A stretch of DNA of 64,000 nt from an uncultured Clostridia bacterium. GTDB lineage: Bacteria; Bacillota; Clostridia; Christensenellales; Borkfalkiaceae. A program made the translations under genes and the position numbers. Shown here in pieces: positions 34,315 to 42,078 of this stretch; position 1 is the stretch's first letter, and the number at the start of each line of letters is the position of its first letter. A model generated the notes under the pieces. That model was not told the DNA's origin. It ran no database searches and was given only the letters and a program-made list of their open reading frames with translations. The stretch spans positions 1 to 64,000 of the forward strand of contig CANQKF010000005.1 of assembly GCA_947624445.1 (NCBI GenBank), read 5' to 3'.

Positions 34315-35757
34315 ATGTCAGACAAACTACAATACGAAACCCCCTTATCAACGCGCTATGCGAGCCGTGAAATGCTCGAAAACTTCGGCGACGCGAAGCG
34401 TTTCCGCCTGTGGCGGAAGCTGTGGATCGCCCTTGCGGAGAGCGAAATGGAGCTGGGGCTTCCCATCACGCGGGCGCAGGTCGAGGAGCTCAAGGCGCAC
34501 GCCGAAGACATCGACTTTGCGCGGGCGGAGGAATACGAGCGGCAGGTGCGGCACGACGTGATGGCGCACGTGAAGGCGTTCGGCGACGCCGCGCCCGACG
34601 CCGCGGGCATCCTTCATTTGGGTGCGACGAGCTGCTTCGTCGACTGCAATTCCGAGATCATGATCCTGCGCGACGGCCTTACGATCCTCCGCAAAAAGCT
34701 CGTCAACGTCATGGAAAAACTCAAGGAGTTCGCCCTGAAGTATAAGGACCTGCCCACGCTCGGCTTCACGCATCTGCAGCCCGCCCAGCTCACGACGGTG
34801 GGCAAGCGCGCGACGCTGTGGCTCCAGGACCTCATGCTCGACTACGAGAGCCTCACGGATCTCTTCGGAAAGGTGCGGTTGCGCGGCGTGAAGGGCACGA
34901 CGGGCACGCAGGCGAGCTTTCTGGATCTCTTCGACGGCGACGGCGAGAAGGTCAAGGAGCTCGAGCGGCGGGTCGTTGAGAAGCTCGGCTACTCCGCCGC
35001 GGAGGTCTATCCCGTCACGGGGCAGACTTATCCGCGCAAATTTGACTACAATGTGCTCTGCGTGCTCTCCCAGATCGCCCAGAGCGCCTATAAATTCTCC
35101 AACGACCTCCGCATTTTGCAGAACATGAAGGAGATCGAAGAGCCCTTCGAGACCGCGCAGATCGGCTCCTCGGCGATGGCATACAAGCGCAATCCGATGC
35201 GCTGCGAGCGCATTTCGAGCCTTGCGCGCTACATGATCTCCCTGCCCGTGAACAGCGCGGTCACGGCGGGCACGCAGTGGTTCGAGCGCACGCTCGACGA
35301 CTCGGCGAACCGCCGCATCGTCAACGCGCAGGCGTTCCTCACGGTTGACGCCATCCTCGATCTCTATATGAATGTGGCGGAGGGGCTCGTCGTCTACGAG
35401 AAGATGATCGCGCGGCACGTCGCCGCCGAACTGCCCTTCATGGCGACGGAGAACATCCTTATGGAGTGCGTGAAGGCGGGCGGCGACCGCCAAAAGCTCC
35501 ACGAGCGCATCCGCACGCTCTCGCAGGAGGCGGGCATGGCGGTAAAGCGGGAGGGGAAGGACAACGACCTGCTTTCCCGCATCGCGCAGGACGAGATGTT
35601 TGCGGCCGTCCACGACAGGCTCGGGGAGATCGTCGACGCGAAGAAATTTGTCGGGCGGGCGCCCGCGCAGACCGAGGAGTTCATTACCGCGCACATCCTT
35701 CCCATTCTCGCACGGCACAAAGATCTGCTCGGCGCTCACGGCGAGGTGCGCGTCTGA
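34315..35757 (+). CDS. purB: Adenylosuccinate lyase
   Basis: 480 residues. N-terminal TPLSTRYASREML, HLGATSCFVDCN, and the signature loop GSSAMAYKRNPMRCERI with the catalytic serine are present. Works twice in purine synthesis (SAICAR and adenylosuccinate cleavage). The ATG at 34315 is preferred on protein homology. Its ribosome site AGAGGA lies unusually far (about 14 bases), and the start codon sits inside GTACTATGTCA, a half of the dispersed palindrome seen elsewhere. An in-frame TTG at 34303 is an alternative start. Confidence 0.95.
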   Translation: MSDKLQYETPLSTRYASREMLENFGDAKRFRLWRKLWIALAESEMELGLPITRAQVEELKAHAEDIDFARAEEYERQVRHDVMAHVKAFGDAAPDAAGILHLGATSCFVDCNSEIMILRDGLTILRKKLVNVMEKLKEFALKYKDLPTLGFTHLQPAQLTTVGKRATLWLQDLMLDYESLTDLFGKVRLRGVKGTTGTQASFLDLFDGDGEKVKELERRVVEKLGYSAAEVYPVTGQTYPRKFDYNVLCVLSQIAQSAYKFSNDLRILQNMKEIEEPFETAQIGSSAMAYKRNPMRCERISSLARYMISLPVNSAVTAGTQWFERTLDDSANRRIVNAQAFLTVDAILDLYMNVAEGLVVYEKMIARHVAAELPFMATENILMECVKAGGDRQKLHERIRTLSQEAGMAVKREGKDNDLLSRIAQDEMFAAVHDRLGEIVDAKKFVGRAPAQTEEFITAHILPILARHKDLLGAHGEVRV

Positions 35758-35801
35758 ACGAAAAAAGCGCAAAAACCCGTTAAGAATTGCGGATTTGCAT
35801 G

Positions 35802-35822
35802 GTATTATGCCACGCATAATAC
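35802..35822. repeat. Dispersed palindrome, copy 3
   Basis: Arms GTATTATG (35802-35809) and CATAATAC (35815-35822) with loop CCACG, in the gap between purB and the small gene before dinB. Confidence 0.8.
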
Positions 35823-35831
35823 TTTCAATGA

Positions 35832-36113
35832 ATGGCAGAACACCTTCCTGCGCAACCTTTTCGTATGCAATATGAAAAGGTCTACGTGGAGATCCTCGCC
35901 CGCTTTTTGCGCGACGGCGGGATGCGCCCCACCTCGGTCGTATGGGAGGACGGGCGGCGCTATCCCGTGGATCGGGTGCGCTTTGTCGAGCGGGCGCCCG
36001 CGCACGTCGGAAGCGTGCTTCCCGTGCGCTATACCTGCATCGTGGCGGGGCGGGAGCGCCGTCTCTACTTCGAGGCGGAGGAAATGCGTTGGTTCGTGGA
36101 GATCGAGCGATGA
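35832..36113 (+). CDS. Small hypothetical protein upstream of dinB
   Basis: Up to 93 residues; not recognised by a named family. Compact, Arg/Glu-rich, with alternating strand-like sequence (VYVEILARFLRDGGMRP, VVWEDGRRYPVDRVRFVE, RYTCIVAGRERRLYFE). It reads like a small beta-barrel or sheet domain. No ribosome site is visible before the ATG at 35832; the internal ATG at 35865 (MQYEKVYVE) is an equally good start and would give 82 residues. Overlaps dinB by ATGA, so the two are coupled and perhaps functionally linked. Confidence 0.7.
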   Translation: MAEHLPAQPFRMQYEKVYVEILARFLRDGGMRPTSVVWEDGRRYPVDRVRFVERAPAHVGSVLPVRYTCIVAGRERRLYFEAEEMRWFVEIER

Positions 36114-37351
36114 GCGGTGCGCGCTGCATTTTGCACAGCGATCTGAATAACTTTTATGCCTCCGTGGAGATGCTCAAGGATCCTTCGCTCAAAGGGGTCC
36201 CGCTCGCCGTGACGGGGAGCATCAAGGACCGCCACGGCATCGTCCTCGCGAAGAACATGCTCGCGAAAAGCGCGGGGGTGACGACGGGCGAGGCGCTCTG
36301 GCAGGCGCGCAAGAAGTGCCCTGGGCTCGTGGACGTCCCCGCGGATTTCCCGTCGTACGTGCGCCTTTCGCGGGAGGTGCGCGCGATCTATGCGCGGTTT
36401 ACCGACCGCATCGAGCCCTTCGGCATCGACGAATGCTGGCTGGATGTGACGGAGAGCCGCTTTCTCTTCGGCGACGGGCGCGAGATCGCCGAGCGCATCC
36501 GCACCGCCGTGAAGGAGGAGCTCGGCGTGACGGTCAGCGTCGGCGTGAGCTGGAACAAGATCTTCGCAAAGCTCGCTTCGGACATGAAAAAACCCGACGC
36601 GGTCACCGAGATCACCAGGGAAAATTACCGCGAAACGGCGTGGAAACTTCCCGCCTCCGATCTTCTCTACGTCGGGAAGGCGACGGCGAAGAAGCTCGCC
36701 TTTTTGGGGATCATCACGATCGGCGACCTCGCCGAAGCCGACGAGGGCAAGCTCATCCGCGAGCTCGGCAAGTGGGGCAAGGTGCTCTACGAATACGCGA
36801 ACGGCAGAGAGGGCTCTCCCGTGCGGAGCGGCGAAGAGCGCTCGGTCAAGAGCGTGGGCAACAGCCTGACTTGCTACCGTGATCTCGTGGAGGAGGATGA
36901 GATCTACATGCTCTTCCTGCTCTTGAGCGACAGCGTGGCGTCGCGGCTGCTCGAGAGCGGGCTGGGGCGGGCGAATACCGTCAAAATTTCGGTGACGGAC
37001 TGCGATCTCGCGCGCTTCGGGAAGCAGGGGCGGCTGCCCGGGACGACCCGCAACGCCAAGGAGATCGCCGATTGCGCCATGCAGCTCTTCCGCGAGCTCC
37101 AAACGCACGGAAAGCCCATCCGCGCGCTGGGCGTCGCCGTCTCCGAATTCGCGGAGGCCGAGCAGCTCGATCTCTTCGGGCGCTCCGCGCGGGAGGAAAA
37201 GCTCGACCGCGCCGACGAAGCGATCGCGGGCATCCGCGCAAAGTACGGCAACGGCGCGATCAAACGCGCGACCATTTTGCAGGACGGGCGGCTTTCGGAG
37301 ATGGACGTGAAGGGCGGGCACATCATCCACCCCGAAGGGCATCACGATTGA
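36110..37351 (+). CDS. dinB: Y-family DNA polymerase IV
   Basis: 413 residues. Metal ligands in HSDLNNFYASVE and the FGIDECWLDVT block, the SVGVSWNKIFAKLASDMKKP segment, and a C-terminal clamp-binding peptide QLDLF. It copies damaged DNA with low fidelity. It begins in the stop codon of the small upstream gene. I see no DinR/LexA-type box (CGAAC-N4-GTTCG) upstream. Confidence 0.95.
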   Translation: MSGARCILHSDLNNFYASVEMLKDPSLKGVPLAVTGSIKDRHGIVLAKNMLAKSAGVTTGEALWQARKKCPGLVDVPADFPSYVRLSREVRAIYARFTDRIEPFGIDECWLDVTESRFLFGDGREIAERIRTAVKEELGVTVSVGVSWNKIFAKLASDMKKPDAVTEITRENYRETAWKLPASDLLYVGKATAKKLAFLGIITIGDLAEADEGKLIRELGKWGKVLYEYANGREGSPVRSGEERSVKSVGNSLTCYRDLVEEDEIYMLFLLLSDSVASRLLESGLGRANTVKISVTDCDLARFGKQGRLPGTTRNAKEIADCAMQLFRELQTHGKPIRALGVAVSEFAEAEQLDLFGRSAREEKLDRADEAIAGIRAKYGNGAIKRATILQDGRLSEMDVKGGHIIHPEGHHD

Positions 37352-37381
37352 AAAAAGTGCGGAAAAATTGGGCAAAAGTCC

Positions 37382-37410
37382 TTGACGAGTGCCGCAAGAT
37401 AAGATATAAT
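37382..37410 (+). promoter_or_regulatory. Promoter of tRNA-Trp
   Basis: TTGACG (37382-37387), 17-base spacer, TATAAT (37405-37410). A second TATAAT at 37428-37433 is part of a 23-base tandem duplication and has no -35 at the right distance. Confidence 0.85.
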
Positions 37411-37444
37411 ATACATCGCACATAAGATATAATATACATCGCAC
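37399..37444 (+). repeat. 23-base perfect tandem duplication of the -10 region
   Basis: Bases 37399-37421 are repeated exactly at 37422-37444 (unit starts ATAAGATATAATATACATCG). The second copy ends one base before the mature tRNA 5' end, so the duplication places a spare -10 box inside the leader. Confidence 0.9.
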
Positions 37445-37516
37445 AGGGGAGTAGTTCAATGGTAGAGCAACGGTCTCCAAAACCGTCTGTTGCGTGTTCG
37501 AGTCGCGTCTCCCCTG
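37445..37516 (+). tRNA. tRNA-Trp (CCA anticodon)
   Basis: Acceptor stem AGGGGAG (37445-37451) pairs with CTCCCCT (37509-37515), discriminator G, and CCA is encoded in the DNA (37517-37519). D-arm GTTCAATGGTAGAGC, anticodon stem ACGGT / ACCGT around loop CTCCAAA gives anticodon CCA. The T-loop TTCGAGT is flanked by stems with G-U pairs. Its 3' end and terminator are duplicated 151 bases downstream. Confidence 0.97.
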
Positions 37517-37551
37517 CCAAAAAACCTGCGCAAAGCAGGTTTTTTTGATAA
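37505..37551 (+). repeat. 47-base direct repeat, copy 1 (tRNA-Trp 3' end plus terminator)
   Basis: Contains the end of the T-arm, the acceptor 3' strand, CCA and the whole terminator. It is identical to 37656-37702. Direct duplication of a tRNA 3' end is the usual footprint of a tRNA-targeted integrase. Confidence 0.9.
37519..37546 (+). terminator. Intrinsic terminator of tRNA-Trp
   Basis: AAAACCTGC / GCAGGTTTT with loop GCAAA and a run of seven T, beginning right at the encoded CCA. Confidence 0.9.
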
Positions 37552-37655
37552 GGGGCAGGCGCGGATCGAAAGGAAGAGGGTTCCCGAAAAAATCCGCGAT
37601 GAAACGGAAAAGAGGAACCCAAACGCAGCGCACGGATTTTTTTGGGAGGGAAGTT

Positions 37656-37702
37656 GCGTCTCCCCTGCCAAAAAACCTGCGCAAAGCAGGTTTTTTTGAT
37701 AA
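37656..37702 (+). repeat. 47-base direct repeat, copy 2 (with second terminator)
   Basis: Exact copy of 37505-37551, including the terminator hairpin (37670-37697). The 104 bases between copies contain no gene. They include GGGAGGG just before copy 2, which can pair with CTCCC of the duplicated acceptor strand. Confidence 0.9.
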
Positions 37703-37722
37703 TGCTATCCGAGGAGGAAACC

Positions 37723-38784
37723 ATGGAGCATAGAGGGACCAAAGTTCTCGAAACGGCGCGCCTTGTTTTGCGTCCGTGGCGGGAGAGCGACGCCGAGAAG
37801 GCGTTCGCCCATTGGATGAACGACCCCGAAGTCACGAAATATCTCACCTGGACGCCGCACGGGGACATCGAGGTGACGCGGGCGCTTCTCAAAATGTGGG
37901 AACGGGAGAGCGGAGAGCCGCACACCTACAAGTGGGCGATCGTCCTGAAAGAGGGGAACGTCCTCATCGGGGACATTGCCGTTCTGCGCGCGGACGACTT
38001 TCAGGAACGCGGCACGATCGGCTACTGCATGGGAAAGGCGTGGTGGGGGAACGGATACATGACGGAGGCGCTTGCCGAAGTTCTGCGCTACTGTTTCGAA
38101 GAAGTGGGATTTTTCCGTATCGACGGCGAGCATGCGGCGGAGAATATCGGCTCCTCCCGCGTCATGGAAAAGTGCGGGCTCACCTATGAGGGGACGCGCA
38201 GAAACTATTTCCGCTGTCCCACTACGGGCGAGCGCGTCGATATCGTGGAGCGCGGCATTTTGCGGGAGGAATTTCTCGCGGGCGCACAGCGAAGCGGGGC
38301 GAGATCTTCCGCGGAGGGGAAGAAGGACGTCATACTCTACACAGACGGCGCATGTTCGGGCAATCCCGGGGCGGGCGGCTGGGGGTGCGTCCTCCTCTAC
38401 GGCGAGCGCAAGCTCGAGCTCTCGGGCGGCGAAGCGGAGACGACGAACAACCGCATGGAGCTCATGGCGGTCATCATGGGGCTTGAGCGGCTCAAATTCC
38501 CGTGCAAAGTGCAGGTCTATTCGGATTCCGCCTATACCGTGAACGCCTTCGAGGAAGGTTGGGTCTATGCGTGGGAAGCGAACGGCTGGAAGAAGGCCGA
38601 CCGCAAGCCCGTGCTGAACGAGGACCTCTGGCAGCGGCTTCTGGCGCTCACCCGCGTGCATGAAGTCACGTTCTGCAAGGTGAAAGGGCATGCCGACGAC
38701 GCGCTCAACAACACGTGCGACGCGCTCGCCCGCAACGCCATTCCCAAGAAGGAGCCGCCCGCGGACGCCGATCCGCAAAGCTGA
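37723..38784 (+). CDS. Fusion of GNAT acetyltransferase and ribonuclease HI
   Basis: 353 residues in one uninterrupted frame. Residues 1 to about 185 are a GNAT domain of the RimJ/RimL type (LETARLVLRPWRESDAEKAF, GTIGYCMGKAWWGNGYMTEA, GLTYEGTRRNYFR). Residues about 200-345 are RNase HI: TDGACSGNPGAGGWG, TTNNRMEL, YSDSAYTVNA, NNTCDALARNA, i.e. the D-E-D-D catalytic set. The two normally occur as separate proteins. A linker of roughly 15 polar residues joins them. GAGGAGG precedes the ATG. The RNase H half would clear RNA-DNA hybrids; the acetyltransferase target is unknown. Confidence 0.9.
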   Translation: MEHRGTKVLETARLVLRPWRESDAEKAFAHWMNDPEVTKYLTWTPHGDIEVTRALLKMWERESGEPHTYKWAIVLKEGNVLIGDIAVLRADDFQERGTIGYCMGKAWWGNGYMTEALAEVLRYCFEEVGFFRIDGEHAAENIGSSRVMEKCGLTYEGTRRNYFRCPTTGERVDIVERGILREEFLAGAQRSGARSSAEGKKDVILYTDGACSGNPGAGGWGCVLLYGERKLELSGGEAETTNNRMELMAVIMGLERLKFPCKVQVYSDSAYTVNAFEEGWVYAWEANGWKKADRKPVLNEDLWQRLLALTRVHEVTFCKVKGHADDALNNTCDALARNAIPKKEPPADADPQS

Positions 38785-38826
38785 ACTTATAATTTTCGCA
38801 GGATCCGTATATACTATTTTACGGGA

Positions 38827-39849
38827 ATGTCGGAGAAATCGAACAATGCGGTCGGGGTGACCGTGCATACGATCATAATGGCGCTGCTCGGCGGCGTCAT
38901 TATGACGTTTTATGCGCTCTCGCTCGCGCAGCTGCGCGGGCAGATGGGGACGGTTTGGTTTTCCGTCGCGCTCGCGGGCGGGGCGCTGCTCGTGCTCGCG
39001 ATCTTCGTCGCCGCGCTCATATTCCGCCTGCGCGGCATGGAGACGCCCGATAAACTCTGCATCACCTCCTATGTCACGGTCGCATTCTTCGTTGTCGTCG
39101 CCTACGTGCTCTTAAAGACGGGCTTCTTCTCGATCGTGCGCGACGAAGCCGCCTTGCAGACCTATCTCGAGCGGGCGGGGAGCTGGGTGAGCGTCGCCTT
39201 TACGCTCCTGCAATTCTTGCAGGTCGTCGTGTTGCCCATTCCGAGCACGGTGACGGTCGTGGCGGGTGCCGCGATCTTCGGCGCGTTCACGGGCAGCCTC
39301 TTGAGCCTCGCGGGGATCATGCTCGGCTCGCTCGTCGCCTTCCTCATCGGGCGGTATGCGGGTATGCGCGTCGTCGCGTGGCTCGTGGGGCGGGAGACGC
39401 TCGATAAATGGCTGGAAAAGATCAAGGGGAAGGATAAGCTCCTGCTCACGGCGATGTTCGTTCTGCCCGTCTTTCCCGACGACGTTCTCTGCTTCGTGGC
39501 GGGGATCTCCTCGATGTCGGTGTGGTATTTCCTCTCCGTCATTTTCCTCTCGCGCGTGCTCGCGATCTTCGCGACGAGCTATTCTGTAGCATTCATCCCC
39601 TTCAACACTTGGTGGGGGATCCTCATCTGGGCGGTGCTGATCGCCGCGGTCATCGCGCTCTTTGTCGTGCTCTTCAAGAAGTCCGAGGCGATCCTCGGCT
39701 GGTTCGAGCGCAAATTCCGCCGCGAGACGCGCGTCACGCAGAAGGAGGAGAAGGGGGAGTTCACCATCGAGGTTATCGATCCCGACGGTTCGATCGTCTC
39801 CAAGGGCGTCAAGAAGAAGCCCGCGCCGCCTCCGCAAAAGCCGCGATGA
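38827..39849 (+). CDS. TVP38/TMEM64 (DedA-superfamily) membrane protein
   Basis: 340 residues with about seven membrane segments. The core VVLPIPSTVTVVAGAAIFGAF followed by SLVAFLIGRYAGMRV and LPVFPDDVLCFVAGISSM is the SNARE-associated/VTT domain, with its characteristic half-helix and the G-R-Y-G-type motif. Members of this superfamily are implicated in lipid flipping across membranes. The C-terminal 60 residues are a charged cytosolic tail ending in a Pro-rich stretch. Ends at a strong terminator. Confidence 0.85.
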   Translation: MSEKSNNAVGVTVHTIIMALLGGVIMTFYALSLAQLRGQMGTVWFSVALAGGALLVLAIFVAALIFRLRGMETPDKLCITSYVTVAFFVVVAYVLLKTGFFSIVRDEAALQTYLERAGSWVSVAFTLLQFLQVVVLPIPSTVTVVAGAAIFGAFTGSLLSLAGIMLGSLVAFLIGRYAGMRVVAWLVGRETLDKWLEKIKGKDKLLLTAMFVLPVFPDDVLCFVAGISSMSVWYFLSVIFLSRVLAIFATSYSVAFIPFNTWWGILIWAVLIAAVIALFVVLFKKSEAILGWFERKFRRETRVTQKEEKGEFTIEVIDPDGSIVSKGVKKKPAPPPQKPR

Positions 39850-39853
39850 CGAC

Positions 39854-39894
39854 CGCCGCGCCCGCCGTACGATACGGCGGGCGCGGCGTTTTTT
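39854..39894 (+). terminator. Intrinsic terminator after the TVP38-type gene
   Basis: 15-bp perfect GC-rich stem (39854-39868 with 39874-39888) followed by six T. Confidence 0.92.
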
Positions 39895-39943
39895 CGGGCG
39901 CGCGGCGCGCCGCGGAAAATTGTGGGAAATTATTGAAGAACGC

Positions 39944-39972
39944 TTGCTTTTCCCGAAAATTTTGTATATAAT
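39944..39972 (+). promoter_or_regulatory. Promoter of the sodium-pump decarboxylase operon
   Basis: TTGCTT (39944-39949), 17-base spacer, TATAAT (39967-39972), 46 bases upstream of the first start codon. Confidence 0.75.
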
Positions 39973-40018
39973 GTTATTTGGTAGAATTTGGTGTTTTTAT
40001 GCGCCATATGAGGTCGAA

Positions 40019-41365
40019 ATGGATAGGATTCAAGCATTGAAAGAGAGAAAAGAGGCGCTGAAAGGGGCGGGAAAGGAGATCCGCGCGAAGATCGCGGCGC
40101 TCGTGGACGAGGCAAGTTTCGTCGAACTCTCCGCCTTCAGCTTTTCCGAGCAGGCATTTTTCGAGGAGGCGACGAGCGGCGAAGGGGTCGTCACGGGCTT
40201 CGCGACGATCGGCGGCTATCCTTTCTATATTGTCGCGCAGAACTTCGCGCAGAACTTCGGAGGGCTCTCCAAGGCGAACTGCGAAAAGATCGCCCGCGCG
40301 CTCTCGGGCGCGGAGAAGCAGGGCGTGCCCGTCGTCTATCTCCTGCATTCGCACGGCGTGAAGGTGGGGGAGGGCGTCCACGTGCTCGAAGGGATCGCGG
40401 AGCTGCTTCTCAAAGCGACCCAGCTCAAAGGGACGATCCTGCAGTTTGCCGTGCTCGACGGCGAGGTCTTTGGCAGTTCCGCCGCGCTCGCCTCAATCGC
40501 GGACGTCGTATTTTTCACCGAGGGCGCTTCGCTCTGCGTGAGCTCGCCCTTCGTGCTCTCCGCAAAGGCGGGGAAGAACCTGAAGCCCGAGGAAGTGGGG
40601 GGCTATGCCGCGCTCGCGGGGGCAAATCTGCCCGCGGTCAAGGTGCGCGACATGAAGGAAGTCTGCGCGAAACTGCTTGCGATCTCCGAACTTCTGCGCA
40701 TTCCCACGGTGGACGCCGAACTCAACGCGCCCGCGCCCGCGCTGAACAGCGACGCCTCGGCGAAGAATTTGCTTTCCCTCCTCGAAGGCGGCGTGGAGCT
40801 CGGCGCGAACGCCTGCCCCGAGGTGCACACCGTGCTCGGGCGGCTGGGCGGCGTTTCCGTCGCGGCGGTCGTGTTCGACGGAATGCAGATCACCGCGGAG
40901 AATCTCCGCAAGATCCGCAGCTTCGCGGAGCTCGCTTGCTGCTACTCCTTGCCCTTCGTCACCTTTGTGGACTGCGCGGGCGTTGCGCCTTCGATGGAGG
41001 TCGCCGCAAGTCCCGTCCTGCGCGAGATGGGCGAATATCTCAACATGCTCGACGCCATCGACACGGCGAAGATCGCCGTCGTCACGGGCAGGGCGGTCGG
41101 GCTCGGGTATAGCCTGTTCGCGGCGAAATCGGCGGGCTTCGACTATACCTTCGCGCTCGCGACCGCACAGATCGCGCTCTTCGACGACGCGGTCGGCGCG
41201 CAGATCGAATTCGGCGGCGCGGGGGACGCGGAAAAGCTCGCGGCGGCATATGCCGAGGCGCATGCCGATCCCGTCCACGCGGCGAAGGGCGGCTACCTCG
41301 ACGACATCGTGGAGCCGCAATTCCTCAAACAATATCTGATCGCGGCGCTCGAAACGCTGAAGTGA
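40019..41365 (+). CDS. Divergent acyl-CoA carboxyltransferase subunit
   Basis: 448 residues, shorter than the usual roughly 510 of MmdA/PccB. The N-terminal RIQALKERKEALKGAGK and VDEASFVELSAFSF correspond to the carboxyltransferase start. FATIGGYPFYIVAQNFAQNFGGLSKANCEKI is the N-lobe, and the C-lobe has VTGRAVGLGYSLFAAKSAGFDYTFALATAQIALF, with the crotonase-like layout of two halves. The canonical GGG-Y-PALTDF motif is missing, so the substrate is uncertain (methylmalonyl-CoA or another acyl-CoA). It opens an operon with OadG, biotin carrier, OadB and OadA homologues. Start taken at the ATG after GAGG; upstream frame is non-coding. Confidence 0.85.
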   Translation: MDRIQALKERKEALKGAGKEIRAKIAALVDEASFVELSAFSFSEQAFFEEATSGEGVVTGFATIGGYPFYIVAQNFAQNFGGLSKANCEKIARALSGAEKQGVPVVYLLHSHGVKVGEGVHVLEGIAELLLKATQLKGTILQFAVLDGEVFGSSAALASIADVVFFTEGASLCVSSPFVLSAKAGKNLKPEEVGGYAALAGANLPAVKVRDMKEVCAKLLAISELLRIPTVDAELNAPAPALNSDASAKNLLSLLEGGVELGANACPEVHTVLGRLGGVSVAAVVFDGMQITAENLRKIRSFAELACCYSLPFVTFVDCAGVAPSMEVAASPVLREMGEYLNMLDAIDTAKIAVVTGRAVGLGYSLFAAKSAGFDYTFALATAQIALFDDAVGAQIEFGGAGDAEKLAAAYAEAHADPVHAAKGGYLDDIVEPQFLKQYLIAALETLK

Positions 41366-41372
41366 GGGGGAC

Positions 41373-41708
41373 ATGGAAGGTTTGTTGTTGCTGTTCGACG
41401 GCATTCATCTCGAGGGCGGGATCGGCATGGCGGCATTCTACGCCGTGTTCGGGTTCGTATTCGTCTTTCTCGGGATCACTCTGCTCATCCTCATTCTCAC
41501 GGTCATCGGCAAGGTGATGGAGAAGATCAACGCCCGCCGCGAGCAAAAGGAGAGCGTGCCCGCGCCCGTGCGGAGGGAGCCGCGCCCCGAGATCGAGGCG
41601 GGGATCCCGCCCGAGATCGTCGCGGCGATCACCGCAGCCCTTGCCGTTGCGCTCGAAGAGGAACACGGCGCGTGCGACTTTGTCGTGCGCAGGATCAAAA
41701 AAATTTAA
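41373..41708 (+). CDS. OadG-family sodium pump subunit
   Basis: 111 residues. One membrane helix (about 20-47, YAVFGFVFVFLGITLLILIL) is followed by a charged stretch and the C-terminal EIVAAITAALAVALEE pattern, typical of OadG/MmdD gamma/delta subunits. These subunits hold the decarboxylase complex to its membrane beta subunit. It begins 7 bases after the carboxyltransferase. Confidence 0.85.
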   Translation: MEGLLLLFDGIHLEGGIGMAAFYAVFGFVFVFLGITLLILILTVIGKVMEKINARREQKESVPAPVRREPRPEIEAGIPPEIVAAITAALAVALEEEHGACDFVVRRIKKI

Positions 41709-41720
41709 GGAGACACAACC

Positions 41721-42065
41721 ATGCGCAATTTCATCATCACGGTCGACGGAAAACGGTATGAAGTGGGGGTCGAAGAGGTCGGCGCGGCAGCTTCCGCGCC
41801 CGTTCCCGCAGCGCCCGCCGCAAAACCTGCGGCGCCCGCACCCGCGCCCGCGGGCGGCACAAAGGTGCTCTCGCCCTTCCCCGGGCTCATCAAGAACTTA
41901 CTCGTGCAGAGCGGCGCGTCCGTCAAGAAGGATCAGCCCATCCTCGTGCTCGAAGCGATGAAGATGGACAACGATATCACGGCGCCCTGCGACGGCGTCG
42001 TCACCGTGCTCGTCCAAAAGGGCGCCAATGTGGAATCGGACGCCGTGCTTGCCGTCGTCGGATAA
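41721..42065 (+). CDS. Biotin carboxyl carrier protein
   Basis: 114 residues. An Ala/Pro hinge (residues about 25-50) precedes the biotinyl domain, with the biotin-lysine in EAMKMDNDI and the surrounding PFPGLIKNLLVQSGASVKKD. It carries CO2 as carboxybiotin between the carboxyltransferases and the OadB decarboxylase. AAGGAGA precedes the ATG. Confidence 0.95.
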   Translation: MRNFIITVDGKRYEVGVEEVGAAASAPVPAAPAAKPAAPAPAPAGGTKVLSPFPGLIKNLLVQSGASVKKDQPILVLEAMKMDNDITAPCDGVVTVLVQKGANVESDAVLAVVG

Positions 42066-42078
42066 ATCGGAGTAACCC

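Noticed and set aside
37577..37593. 17-base match to the reverse complement of 46085-46101
   Set aside because: A single 17-mer match of low complexity (T-run plus CGGGAACCCT) between two places in 64 kb is near chance level and is not extended.
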